Of a DNA stretch of 64,000 bases, positions 1 through 8,831 are shown piece by piece. Position 1 is the stretch's first letter, and every line of letters starts with the position of its first letter. The notes below the pieces were generated by a model. It made no database searches and was not told the origin of the DNA. It saw nothing but the letters and a program-made list of their open reading frames with translations. Source of the stretch: Myroides sp. NP-2 (GTDB lineage Bacteria; Bacteroidota; Bacteroidia; Flavobacteriales; Flavobacteriaceae); assembly GCF_014145665.1 (NCBI RefSeq), contig NZ_JACHTD010000001.1:248001-312000 (forward strand), written 5' to 3'. Both the position numbers and the translations under genes were made by a program.

Positions 1-357
1 GGCGCTATCGAAATCTTTTTTGATGGATTTGAGGTAGCGTTCTGCTTCTAAACGCGTTTTGAAATTTCCTGCCAAAACTTTATATGAGGGATTGGAATAA
101 ATGACAGTTGCCTCCATGTCTGGATACATTCTTTTGAAGCGATTTAGGGCTTCTTTTGCTTGCTGGTTTTTACCGTAAAAAATCTGAATATTGTATTTAT
201 CCGTATTCAAGGTAGAGCTTGTTGTAGCTCTTTTGGCATCAACGAGCTTTTTTATGGCTAAAGACTCTTGAATCGCACTGTTTTTCTCTTGAGCATAACT
301 TATTGTATGCATAAAAAACAAGCAAAAAAGGACTGGAAATATTCTTAAATTTCTCAT
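1..357 (-). CDS. SPOR domain-containing exported protein (3' end cut by window edge)
   Basis: Reading leftwards from the ATG at 355-357 gives 119 codons with no stop before the window edge. Residues 1-22 form a signal peptide (hydrophobic LRIFPVLFCLFFMHTISYA, then AQ). Residues about 52-117 match the SPOR fold, a roughly 75-residue peptidoglycan-binding domain: YNIQIFYG at the first strand, a helix, then YKVLAGNF and a final helix with the RLEAERYLK pattern typical of SPOR. Since SPOR is usually C-terminal, probably only a few residues are missing. The likely role is binding glycan strands in the periplasm. It is transcribed divergently from actA and has its own -7 box at 376-383, 18 nt from the start codon. 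The family assignment is good; the precise role is not known. Confidence 0.75.
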   Translation of the reverse strand, partial: MRNLRIFPVLFCLFFMHTISYAQEKNSAIQESLAIKKLVDAKRATTSSTLNTDKYNIQIFYGKNQQAKEALNRFKRMYPDMEATVIYSNPSYKVLAGNFKTRLEAERYLKSIKKDFDSA

Positions 358-375
358 AATGAAATGTATTTGAAG

Positions 376-383
376 CAAATTTA
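376..383 (-). promoter_or_regulatory. -7 promoter box for the SPOR gene
   Basis: Minus-strand TAAATTTG, an exact match to the Bacteroidota -7 consensus TAnnTTTG, 18 nt before the ATG. No clear -33 TTG at the usual distance. The 218-nt interval 358-575 otherwise holds only this and the actA promoter. Confidence 0.4.
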
Positions 384-480
384 CAATTATTCTTGAAAAT
401 TGCGTGAGATCGCTTTATTTAGAACGCGTATAAATTAAAGATTAAGGTCGTTAAAGGTTTTAAGAGTTATCCATAAATTG

Positions 481-488
481 TATTTTTG
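481..488 (+). promoter_or_regulatory. -7 promoter box for the act-cox operon
   Basis: Plus-strand TATTTTTG, exact TAnnTTTG match, 87 nt before the actA ATG, giving the longest predicted leader among the promoters found in this window. The -33 element is not obvious. Confidence 0.4.
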
Positions 489-575
489 TCGGAGTTTGTA
501 AATAAGGTGTATTGAATAATAGTTGATTATCACTGTTATTAAAAACCAAGTTTAGTTGAAAATCAATTTATAACT

Positions 576-1856
576 ATGAAAAAAGTGGGTAACCATAATT
601 CGTTTTCAAAGATTTTATTCTTTTGTTTAGCATTAATGCTATCGTTTTCTACAATTTCGTTTGCTCAAGATGTAGCAAAGGGTAAGGAATTGTTTAATTC
701 TAACTGTGCGGCATGTCACAAGTTAGACGGGGCTTCTACTGGACCTGCACTTCGTGGAGTTGTTGAACGTCACGACGGAGATGTAGAATGGCTACACAAG
801 TGGATCAAAAGTAGTTCGTCTTTGATTAAATCTGGCGACGCTCGTGCAGTAAAACTGTTCAATGAGTGGAACAAAGTTGTGATGAACGACTTCCCAGGTT
901 TATCTGACCAAGATGTAGATGATATCTTGGCGTATGTATCTGAACCAAAAGCTGAGGCTCCGGCTGCTGCTGCAACTGCAGGTGGTGCTCAAGGACAAGG
1001 TGGTGGAGATGCGGTTTCTAATATGATTGTATTAGGTGCACTAGTAGTGGTGTTGTTATTATTGGTAACGATGCTTTTCCTTGTTAAGAAAGTACTGAAT
1101 AAAGTTGTTGAGGCTAACGGATTAACTGAAGAGGTTCGTCAAACTGTTCCGTTGTGGAAAGCGTTTGTGAAAAATCAATTCTTGGTGATTTGTTCTACAA
1201 TTGTATTTGTTCTAATTGGTTCGTATTTCGCTTATGGCTTTATGATGCAAATTGGAGTAGATAAAGGGTATGAACCAGTTCAACCTATCCACTTCTCACA
1301 CAAAATTCACGCGGGAGACAATGGTATTGATTGTAAATACTGTCACTCTTCTGCAAGATCAAGTAAAACTTCTGGAATTCCTTCGTTAAACGTTTGTATG
1401 AACTGTCATAAAAACATCAGTGAATTCACTGGAGATGAAGGTGCAGATTACGGTAAATACACGCCAGAATTTTACACTGCTGAAATTCAAAAGTTATATG
1501 ACGCTGTAGGATGGGATCCTGCGACTCAAAAATATACTGGTAAAGAGAAGCCTGTTAAATGGGTTCGTATTCATAATTTACCTGATTTCGTTTACTATAA
1601 CCACTCACAACACGTAAATGTTGCTGGTTTAGAATGTCAAACTTGTCACGGACCTGTGGAGGAAATGGAAATCATGAGGCAACACTCTCCATTGACAATG
1701 GGATGGTGTATTGACTGTCACAGAACAACGGATGTTAAGTTGAAGGATAATGCGTACTACGCTAAAATCCACGAAGAACTTGCTAACAAATACGGTGTTG
1801 AGAAATTGACAGTTGCTCAAATGGGTGGACTTGAGTGTGGTAAATGTCACTATTAA
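576..1856 (+). CDS. actA: Alternative complex III subunit A, multiheme cytochrome c
   Basis: Electron-carrying cytochrome subunit of alternative complex III, which oxidises menaquinol and passes electrons to the cytochrome oxidase encoded downstream. A signal peptide occupies residues 1-31. Six CxxCH heme-binding motifs are visible: CAACH at 44-48, CKYCH at 253-257, CMNCH at 274-278, CQTCH at 354-358, CIDCH at 378-382 and CGKCH at 421-425. The first lies in a separate monoheme cytochrome c domain, followed by an Ala/Gly/Gln-rich linker (about 128-145) and two transmembrane helices (about 148-170 and 197-222); the other five form the pentaheme ActA domain. It is the first gene of an eight-gene operon with actB 37 nt downstream. 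Identification rests on the heme pattern and on the canonical act gene order. Confidence 0.93.
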   Translation: MKKVGNHNSFSKILFFCLALMLSFSTISFAQDVAKGKELFNSNCAACHKLDGASTGPALRGVVERHDGDVEWLHKWIKSSSSLIKSGDARAVKLFNEWNKVVMNDFPGLSDQDVDDILAYVSEPKAEAPAAAATAGGAQGQGGGDAVSNMIVLGALVVVLLLLVTMLFLVKKVLNKVVEANGLTEEVRQTVPLWKAFVKNQFLVICSTIVFVLIGSYFAYGFMMQIGVDKGYEPVQPIHFSHKIHAGDNGIDCKYCHSSARSSKTSGIPSLNVCMNCHKNISEFTGDEGADYGKYTPEFYTAEIQKLYDAVGWDPATQKYTGKEKPVKWVRIHNLPDFVYYNHSQHVNVAGLECQTCHGPVEEMEIMRQHSPLTMGWCIDCHRTTDVKLKDNAYYAKIHEELANKYGVEKLTVAQMGGLECGKCHY

Positions 1857-1893
1857 GAATTATTTAAGAATAAGAAGCTAATATTTATATACA

Positions 1894-4800
1894 ATGGCAT
1901 CAAACAAAAAATACTGGAAAAGTGTTGAGGAGCTGAATGATAATAGTTCTATTGTTGAGACGCTAAGAAACAATGAGTTTGTTGAGGAAATTCCTACAGA
2001 TGAATTTCTTGGAGACAAAAACAAATTGTCTTCTTCTTCAACAACTCGTCGAGACTTTTTGAAATATGTTGGTTTTTCAACAGCTGCAGCAACTTTAGCT
2101 GCTTGTGAGGGACCAGTTATAAAATCAATTCCTTACGTAGTTCAACCAGAGGAAATTATCCCTGGAATCGCGGATTACTATGCGACTACAATCGCGGATG
2201 GTTTTGATTTTGTGAATGTTTTGGTTAAGACTCGTGAGGGTCGTCCAATCAAAATTGACAATAATAAACTTGCAAACGCCTATTCAGGTGCGAATGCGCG
2301 TGTACATGCCTCTGTGCTTTCAATGTATGACAGCATGCGTCTAAAAGCGCCGAAAATCGAAGGGAAAAATGCTTCTTGGGATGAGGTAGATGCTAAAGTA
2401 AGAGCAAGTTTACAAGATGCTAAATCAACAGGAGGAAGCGTAGTTGTGTTAACGAATACAATGGCGAGTCCTTCGACAGATAAATTGATCGGAGAGTTTA
2501 TTGAAACATATCCAAACGCTAAACACGTGATCTATGACGCTGTTTCATCATCTGCAGCAGCAGATGCTTATGAGCAAGCGTACGGTAAACGCGGATTAGC
2601 AGATTACGATTTTGGAAAAGCAAGCGTTATCGTTTCTGTTGGTGCTGATTTCTTAGGAGATTGGCAAGGTGGAGGATACGACTCTGCTTACGCTCAAAAA
2701 CGTATCCCTAAAAATGGTGTTATGTCTAAGCACATTCAGATTGAAGCTAATATGAGTCTTTCTGGAGCTAATGCAGACGTTCGTATGCCATTGTCTGTTG
2801 CAGAACAAAAAGCAGCTTTAGTTAAATTGTACAATGTAATCGTTGGAGGATCTGTTTCTTCTGCTACTACAGCATACGATGAGGCTATTAATAAAGCAGC
2901 AAAACAAGTAAAAGCAGCAGGTTCAAAAGGAGTTGTTGTTACAGGTTTAGAAGATGTAAACGCACAATTAGTTGTATTGGCAATTAACGAGGCATTACAA
3001 TCAGAAGCTTTCTTGCCAGAACAAACAAAATATGTAAGACAAGGAAATGCTGCAAAAGTAGCTGAGCTAATTAAAGAGATGAACGCTGGTAAAGTGCATA
3101 CTTTAATTATGTCAGGTATTAACCCAGTGTATACTTTGGCAAATAGCGCTGCTTTCGTTGAAGGATTGAAAAAAGTAAAAACTTCAGTGAGCTTCGCATT
3201 AAAAGAGGATGAAACAGCTTTAGAGACTACAATCGCTGCTGCTGCACCTCATTATTTAGAGGCTTGGGGTGACGTAATGATCAAAAAAGGTCACTACTCT
3301 ATTACTCAACCTACAATCAGACCTTTATTCGATACAAGACAGTTCCAAGAAGCTTTATTGTTGTGGAATGGAAATAATACAGCGTATTATGACTATATCA
3401 AAGCAACAAGCGCATCTTATGTTTCTGGATTAACTTGGAATCAATTGGTTCACGATGGTTTTGCTGTAACAGGTGAAAAAGCGAAAATCTCAGCTTCTGC
3501 TGATTTCTCTTCTGCTGTTTCTGCATTGAGCAAAGCTAAAAAAGGAGAAGGTCTTGAATTAGTATTGTATACTAAAACAGGAATGGGAGACGGACAACAA
3601 GCAAACAACCCTTGGTTGCAAGAGTTCCCAGATCCAATCACGCGTGTATCTTGGGATAACTACTTAACAATCTCTCGCGCTGATGCTGAAGCTTTAGGTA
3701 TTGTAAACTTCCACGTTGCTAACGGTGGTTTAGACGGAAGCTATGTTACGATCCAAGCAAACGGCGTTACTTTAGAAAATGTACCTGCATTAATTCAACC
3801 TGGACAAGCAGCTGGAACAGTTGGTTTAGCTTTCGGTTACGGAAGAAAAGCTAGCTTAAAAGAAGACATGCAAGTTGGGGTGAATGCTTATACTTTATAT
3901 CACAACTTAGATAACGTTCAACAAGTTACAGTAGAAAAAGCATCAGGAAACCACGAGTTTGCTTGTGTTCAGTTGCAAAATACTTTAATGAGTAGAGGTG
4001 ATATCGTAAAAGATACAACGTTAGAAATTTTCAACACAAAAGATGTAGAAGAGTGGAATATCTTCCCAGTGGTTTCTTATGATCACCAAGAAGTAAGAGC
4101 TTCTTCTGTAGATATTTGGGAATCTTTCGATCGTTCTGTAGGTCACCACTTCAACTTATCGATTGACTTAAACGCTTGTACAGGATGTGGAGCATGTGTA
4201 ATTGCATGTCACGCAGAAAACAACGTACCAGTAGTTGGGAAGTCAGAAGTAAGAAGAAGTAGAGATATGCACTGGTTGCGTATCGATAGATACTATTCAT
4301 CAGAAGATACATTCTCAGCGGATGTAGATAAGAAAGTAGCAGCAAAAGGATTCTCAGAAGCTCGTTCTGCTTATATGGAATTAGAGCATCCTGCAGATAA
4401 TCCACAGGTTGTATTCCAACCAGTAATGTGTCAACATTGTAACCACGCACCTTGTGAGACTGTATGTCCGGTAGCGGCTACATCACACGGACGCCAAGGA
4501 CAAAACCACATGGCTTATAACCGTTGTGTTGGAACAAGATACTGTGCAAACAACTGTCCTTATAAGGTAAGACGTTTCAACTGGTTCTTATATGCTCAAA
4601 ATGATGAGTTCGATTTCCACATGAATGACGATTTAGGACGTATGGTATTAAACCCAGACGTAGTAGTTCGTTCAAGAGGGGTAATGGAAAAATGTTCATT
4701 GTGTATTCAAATGACACAAGCAACAATCTTACAAGCGAAGAATGAAGGTAGAGCGGTTCGTCCAAACGAATTCGAAACTGCTTGTTCTGCAGCATGTTCT

Positions 4801-4944
4801 AGTGGAGCTATGGTATTTGGAGATGTTAATGAAAAAGAATCAGAAATTACTAAATTAGCTGAATCAGATAGATCATACCACTTATTAGAGCACATTGGTA
4901 CAAAACCAAATGTTTTCTATCACGTTAAGGTTAGAAATATCTAG
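1894..4944 (+). CDS. actB: Alternative complex III subunit B, molybdopterin-type/iron-sulfur protein
   Basis: Large peripheral subunit of alternative complex III (1016 aa). A Tat-type motif RRDFLK at 52-57 precedes a short hydrophobic stretch ending LAAC at 68-71, which looks like a lipobox, so the protein is probably exported folded and lipid-anchored. Residues about 80-700 form the molybdopterin-oxidoreductase-like part; in characterised complexes this part carries no molybdenum cofactor. The C-terminal part (about 755-1000) is a ferredoxin-like domain with cysteine clusters CTGCGACVIAC from 762, CQHCNHAPCETVC from 846, then CVGTRYCANNC and CSLC...CSAAC, sufficient for several FeS clusters. 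Family knowledge says these lead electrons from the ActC quinol site to ActA/ActE. Confidence 0.93.
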   Translation: MASNKKYWKSVEELNDNSSIVETLRNNEFVEEIPTDEFLGDKNKLSSSSTTRRDFLKYVGFSTAAATLAACEGPVIKSIPYVVQPEEIIPGIADYYATTIADGFDFVNVLVKTREGRPIKIDNNKLANAYSGANARVHASVLSMYDSMRLKAPKIEGKNASWDEVDAKVRASLQDAKSTGGSVVVLTNTMASPSTDKLIGEFIETYPNAKHVIYDAVSSSAAADAYEQAYGKRGLADYDFGKASVIVSVGADFLGDWQGGGYDSAYAQKRIPKNGVMSKHIQIEANMSLSGANADVRMPLSVAEQKAALVKLYNVIVGGSVSSATTAYDEAINKAAKQVKAAGSKGVVVTGLEDVNAQLVVLAINEALQSEAFLPEQTKYVRQGNAAKVAELIKEMNAGKVHTLIMSGINPVYTLANSAAFVEGLKKVKTSVSFALKEDETALETTIAAAAPHYLEAWGDVMIKKGHYSITQPTIRPLFDTRQFQEALLLWNGNNTAYYDYIKATSASYVSGLTWNQLVHDGFAVTGEKAKISASADFSSAVSALSKAKKGEGLELVLYTKTGMGDGQQANNPWLQEFPDPITRVSWDNYLTISRADAEALGIVNFHVANGGLDGSYVTIQANGVTLENVPALIQPGQAAGTVGLAFGYGRKASLKEDMQVGVNAYTLYHNLDNVQQVTVEKASGNHEFACVQLQNTLMSRGDIVKDTTLEIFNTKDVEEWNIFPVVSYDHQEVRASSVDIWESFDRSVGHHFNLSIDLNACTGCGACVIACHAENNVPVVGKSEVRRSRDMHWLRIDRYYSSEDTFSADVDKKVAAKGFSEARSAYMELEHPADNPQVVFQPVMCQHCNHAPCETVCPVAATSHGRQGQNHMAYNRCVGTRYCANNCPYKVRRFNWFLYAQNDEFDFHMNDDLGRMVLNPDVVVRSRGVMEKCSLCIQMTQATILQAKNEGRAVRPNEFETACSAACSSGAMVFGDVNEKESEITKLAESDRSYHLLEHIGTKPNVFYHVKVRNI

Positions 4945-4984
4945 TTTAAAAAGAATTATTAATTAAAGAAACATATAAAGGATT

Positions 4985-6394
4985 ATGTCGTCACATTACG
5001 AAGCACCCATTAGAAAACCTTTAGTTATCGGTAAGAAATCTTACCACGATATAACTGTGGATGTGGCTAGACCTGTTGAAGGACGAGCAAATAAATTATG
5101 GTGGAGAGTATTCGCTATAGCTTTGTTAGCTTTCTTATGGGGAGTAGGCTGTATGGCTTATACTGTAGGAACAGGTATAGGTACTTGGGGATTAAATAAA
5201 ACCATTGGATGGGCTTGGGATATTACCAATTTCGTTTGGTGGGTTGGTATCGGTCACGCTGGTACATTAATTTCTGCCGTATTATTATTATTTAGACAAA
5301 AATGGAGAATGGCTATTAACCGTTCTGCTGAGGCTATGACAATTTTCTCAGTAGTTCAGGCTGGTTTATTCCCGATTATACATATGGGGCGCCCTTGGTT
5401 AGCGTACTGGGTATTACCTATTCCAAACCAATTCGGTTCGTTATGGGTAAACTTTAACTCGCCGCTATTATGGGACGTATTCGCGATTTCTACGTATTTA
5501 TCAGTATCATTAGTTTTCTGGTGGACTGGTTTACTTCCTGACTTCGCTATGTTACGTGATAGAGCTATCACTCCATTTACAAAAAGAGTATATTCAATTT
5601 TATCTTTCGGTTGGTCTGGAAGAGCAAAAGATTGGCAACGTTTTGAGGAAGTTCACTTAGTATTAGCTGGTTTAGCTACGCCACTTGTACTTTCTGTACA
5701 CACGATTGTATCTTTTGACTTTGCTACGTCAGTTATCCCTGGATGGCATACCACGATCTTACCGCCTTACTTCGTTGCAGGTGCAATCTTCTCAGGATTC
5801 GCTATGGTTAATACCTTGTTGATCATCATGAGAAAAGTATCTAACTTAGAAGACTATATTACAGTTCAACACATTGAGTTGATGAACATCATCGTTATGA
5901 TTACAGGATCTGTAGTTGGGGTGGCCTATATTACAGAGCTATGGGTAGCTTGGTATTCAGGAGTAGAGTATGAACAATACGCTTTCTTAAACCGTGCTTC
6001 AGGTCCATACTGGTGGTCATACTGGTTGATGATGACATGTAACGTAATTTCTCCACAAGTGATGTGGGTGAAAAAAATTAGAACAAACATCATGGCTTCG
6101 TTTATCATTTCAATCGTTGTAAACGTGGGGATGTGGTTCGAGCGTTTCGTAATTATCGTTACCTCGTTACACAGAGATTACTTGCCATCATCTTGGACAA
6201 TGTTCCAACCAACATTCGTAGATGCTGGTATTTATATCGGAACAATCGGTTTCTTCTTCGTACTATTCTTGTTGTATTCTAGAAGTTTCCCTGTAATTGC
6301 GCAAGCAGAGGTGAAAACTATCTTGAAATCATCAGGTGAATACTACAAAAAAGAAAGAGATAGTAAAGAAGGTCATCAATCATTAAATCACTAA
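4985..6394 (+). CDS. actC: Alternative complex III subunit C, NrfD/PsrC-type quinol-binding membrane protein
   Basis: Polytopic membrane subunit of 469 aa with about ten transmembrane helices, NrfD/PsrC family. It is the expected quinol-oxidation site of alternative complex III. The first helix (about 38-60) follows a cytoplasmic N-terminal tail and a WWRVFAIALLAF start; later hydrophobic segments are spaced regularly through to residue 445, and the tail is charged (YYKKERDSKEG). It is flanked by actB (40 nt upstream) and actD (6 nt downstream), so co-expression is likely translationally coupled. The assignment is firm from family resemblance and position. Confidence 0.92.
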   Translation: MSSHYEAPIRKPLVIGKKSYHDITVDVARPVEGRANKLWWRVFAIALLAFLWGVGCMAYTVGTGIGTWGLNKTIGWAWDITNFVWWVGIGHAGTLISAVLLLFRQKWRMAINRSAEAMTIFSVVQAGLFPIIHMGRPWLAYWVLPIPNQFGSLWVNFNSPLLWDVFAISTYLSVSLVFWWTGLLPDFAMLRDRAITPFTKRVYSILSFGWSGRAKDWQRFEEVHLVLAGLATPLVLSVHTIVSFDFATSVIPGWHTTILPPYFVAGAIFSGFAMVNTLLIIMRKVSNLEDYITVQHIELMNIIVMITGSVVGVAYITELWVAWYSGVEYEQYAFLNRASGPYWWSYWLMMTCNVISPQVMWVKKIRTNIMASFIISIVVNVGMWFERFVIIVTSLHRDYLPSSWTMFQPTFVDAGIYIGTIGFFFVLFLLYSRSFPVIAQAEVKTILKSSGEYYKKERDSKEGHQSLNH

Positions 6395-6400
6395 TTCGTT

Positions 6401-6922
6401 ATGAGTAATAAGTTTATTCACGCAATATACAATGATGATGATGTGTTGTTAGATGCAGTTAAAGAAACAAGATCTGCTCACCATCACATTGAAGAGATAT
6501 ACACGCCTTTCCCAGTTCACGGACTAGACAAGGCGATGGGATTAAAACCAACTAGATTAGCTATTTGTGCATTCTTGTACGGTTTAGTAGGTTTAGCATT
6601 CGGAACAAGCATGATGTATTTTATCATGATTGTGGATTGGCCACAAGATATTGGAGGTAAACCTAGTTTTAGTTTTATCCAAAATATGCCAGCTTTTGTG
6701 CCTATTATGTTTGAGATGACTGTATTGTTTTCTGCTCACTTAATGGTGTTAACATTCTTCTTTAGAAGTAAATTATGGCCATTTAAAACAGCTGAAAACC
6801 CTGATGTAAGAACAACTGATGACCATTTCTTAATGGAGGTTGCTTTAAAAGGAGACGAGGATACTGCAATTGAATTCTTCAAAGGAACAGGAGCAGTTGA
6901 AGTTAAAGTAATTGAAAAGTAA
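6401..6922 (+). CDS. actD: Alternative complex III subunit D (DUF3341)
   Basis: Small membrane subunit (173 aa) with two transmembrane helices at about 54-80 and 102-125 connected by a loop containing GGKPSFSF, the usual DUF3341/ActD layout. The N-terminal part is soluble and His/Asp-rich (residues 8-30), the C-terminal part is a short acidic cytoplasmic domain. In known complexes ActD packs against ActC/ActF with no cofactor of its own. It sits 6 nt after actC and is followed after 7 nt by the preferred actE start. Confidence 0.9.
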   Translation: MSNKFIHAIYNDDDVLLDAVKETRSAHHHIEEIYTPFPVHGLDKAMGLKPTRLAICAFLYGLVGLAFGTSMMYFIMIVDWPQDIGGKPSFSFIQNMPAFVPIMFEMTVLFSAHLMVLTFFFRSKLWPFKTAENPDVRTTDDHFLMEVALKGDEDTAIEFFKGTGAVEVKVIEK

Positions 6923-6929
6923 TAGTAGC

Positions 6930-7478
6930 ATGAAATCGATATATAAAATAGTAACTTTAGCGGGTGTAGCTGTTTTGACTACGTCTTGTTTTAACAAAGA
7001 GCGTCCTAACTATCAGTTTATGCCTAATATGTACGAATCTGTAGCCTATGAAACATATGCAGAGGTTCCTACTACAGTTTTCAAAAATGGTAAAGAAGGA
7101 CAACTTCCTGCAGAAGGATCAGTACCTCGTGGATTTCAACCGGAAGAGTATGCAGATACACCAGAAGGATTAGCTGAAGCGAGATTACATTTAAAATCAC
7201 CCCTAACTGCAGAAGAGAAAGATCTAGAGAAAGGTAAAGCGTTATATGCAATTTACTGCTCAGTTTGTCACGGTGCAAAAGGAGATGGAAAAGGTAATTT
7301 GGTAAAAAGAGAAAAATTCTTAGGGGTTCCTAACTATCACGATAGAGAACTTACTGAAGGAGGTGTTTACCACGTTATTACTTATGGTTTGAATTCAATG
7401 GGAGCGCATAAAAACCAATTAACGCAACACGAGCGTTGGTTAGTTACTGATTATGTGCTTAAATTGAAATCAGAATAA
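6930..7478 (+). CDS. actE: Alternative complex III subunit E, monoheme cytochrome c lipoprotein
   Basis: Monoheme cytochrome c of the complex. The chosen ATG at 6930 gives 182 aa with an immediate lipoprotein signal (MKSIYKIVTLAGVA, then TTSC), so Cys20 would be lipidated. An in-frame TTG at 6912 inside the end of actD would add six residues before this signal and is less likely. The heme motif is CSVCH at 110-114, preceded by KGKALYAIY and followed by GAKGDG, the usual class I cytochrome c surroundings; the distal methionine may be that in NSMGAH near residue 157. It likely accepts electrons from ActB/ActA and passes them towards CoxB. Confidence 0.9.
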   Translation: MKSIYKIVTLAGVAVLTTSCFNKERPNYQFMPNMYESVAYETYAEVPTTVFKNGKEGQLPAEGSVPRGFQPEEYADTPEGLAEARLHLKSPLTAEEKDLEKGKALYAIYCSVCHGAKGDGKGNLVKREKFLGVPNYHDRELTEGGVYHVITYGLNSMGAHKNQLTQHERWLVTDYVLKLKSE

Positions 7479-7509
7479 TAAATTGTAAAACTTAGTTGAA
7501 AGTTTAGAT

Positions 7510-8814
7510 ATGTACACATTATCAAAAAATTTGAAAACCTTTGCGTTAGTCCTGATGGTTCTAGGATTAGTAGGGATTGCGTATGGGTTTTTCAGTGCAC
7601 CAAAGACAACTGCTGATGTAGAGCAGATTTTAAATGAGCAAGCGCACCACGGAGGTGGTCACCATGCCGATCATGGCGAGGTTTCGGATGCAGATCACGA
7701 AGCGCACCAAAAACATTTAGAGCATGTGTTGACGCAGATGCAAAATAAACCTTGGACAGCTGTATATGTGGCTTGTATTTTTGTAATGCTTGTTTCTCTT
7801 GGGATTTTAGCTTTTTACGGAATCAATTACGCCGCAGCAGCAGGATGGTCGCCAGTTCTTTTCCGCGTTATGGAAGGATTAACGGCTTATCTATTGCCTG
7901 GGTCTATCATTTTCTTACTACTTTTAATCGCAAGTGCTGCAGGAGGTAACCACCTATTTATTTGGATGGATCCTACCATTGTAGCGAACGACGCATTAAT
8001 CGCTGGAAAAACTGGATATTTGAATATTCCTTTCTTCTTTATAAGAGCGATCATCTTCTTAGGTGGTTGGAACTTATATCGAGTGTATATGAGAAAGCAA
8101 TCGTTGAAATTAGACGAGACAGGTGACTTAACATTCCACAAAAAAATGTTCAAAGCATCTGCTGGTTTCTTAGCTTTCTTTATTGTTACTGAATCAATGG
8201 CATCTTGGGACTGGATTATGTCTATCGATACGCACTGGTATAGTACATTATTCGGATGGTATGTATTCGCTAGTTTCTTCGTAACTGGTATTACAACAAT
8301 CGCATTCGTTACCTTGTATTTAAAAAGCAAAGGTTATCTGGAATTTGTGAATACAAGTCATATTCACGATTTAGCTAAATTTATGTTTGGTTTAAGTATT
8401 TTCTGGACTTATCTTTGGTTCTCACAATTTATGTTACAGTGGTACTCTAACATTCCAGAGGAGGTTACTTACTTTATCTTCAGAATTCAAGAATATAACT
8501 TACCGTTCTTCGGCATGTTATTGTTGAACTTTGTGTTGCCTTTATTACTATTGATCAATACAGATTTCAAACGTCTATCTTGGATTGTTGTTATGGCTGG
8601 TACATCTATTATTGTAGGTCACTATTTAGACTTCTTTATTATGATCAGTCCGGGTACAGTTGGTGGATCTTGGTTTATCGGAATTCCTGAAATTGCAGCG
8701 TTAATGTTCTTCATCGGATTGTTTATCTATGTTGGATTTACAGCAATTTCTAAAGCTCCTTTATTAGCTAAGAACAACCCGCTAATTGAAGAAAGTAAAC
8801 ATTTTCATTATTAA
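7510..8814 (+). CDS. actF: Alternative complex III subunit F, polytopic membrane protein
   Basis: Membrane subunit related to ActC (434 aa, about ten transmembrane helices), in the quinol:cytochrome c oxidoreductase ActF family. It lies between actE and coxB, its canonical place. After the first helix (about 10-29) there is a histidine-rich loop at residues 46-72 with nine histidines in 27 residues, including GGGHHADHG; this would face the periplasm if the first helix is oriented inside-to-out. The remainder is ordinary hydrophobic helices with short loops. Whether the loop binds metal is not known. Confidence 0.9.
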   Translation: MYTLSKNLKTFALVLMVLGLVGIAYGFFSAPKTTADVEQILNEQAHHGGGHHADHGEVSDADHEAHQKHLEHVLTQMQNKPWTAVYVACIFVMLVSLGILAFYGINYAAAAGWSPVLFRVMEGLTAYLLPGSIIFLLLLIASAAGGNHLFIWMDPTIVANDALIAGKTGYLNIPFFFIRAIIFLGGWNLYRVYMRKQSLKLDETGDLTFHKKMFKASAGFLAFFIVTESMASWDWIMSIDTHWYSTLFGWYVFASFFVTGITTIAFVTLYLKSKGYLEFVNTSHIHDLAKFMFGLSIFWTYLWFSQFMLQWYSNIPEEVTYFIFRIQEYNLPFFGMLLLNFVLPLLLLINTDFKRLSWIVVMAGTSIIVGHYLDFFIMISPGTVGGSWFIGIPEIAALMFFIGLFIYVGFTAISKAPLLAKNNPLIEESKHFHY

Positions 8815-8831
8815 TAATTAAAAATAAACCA

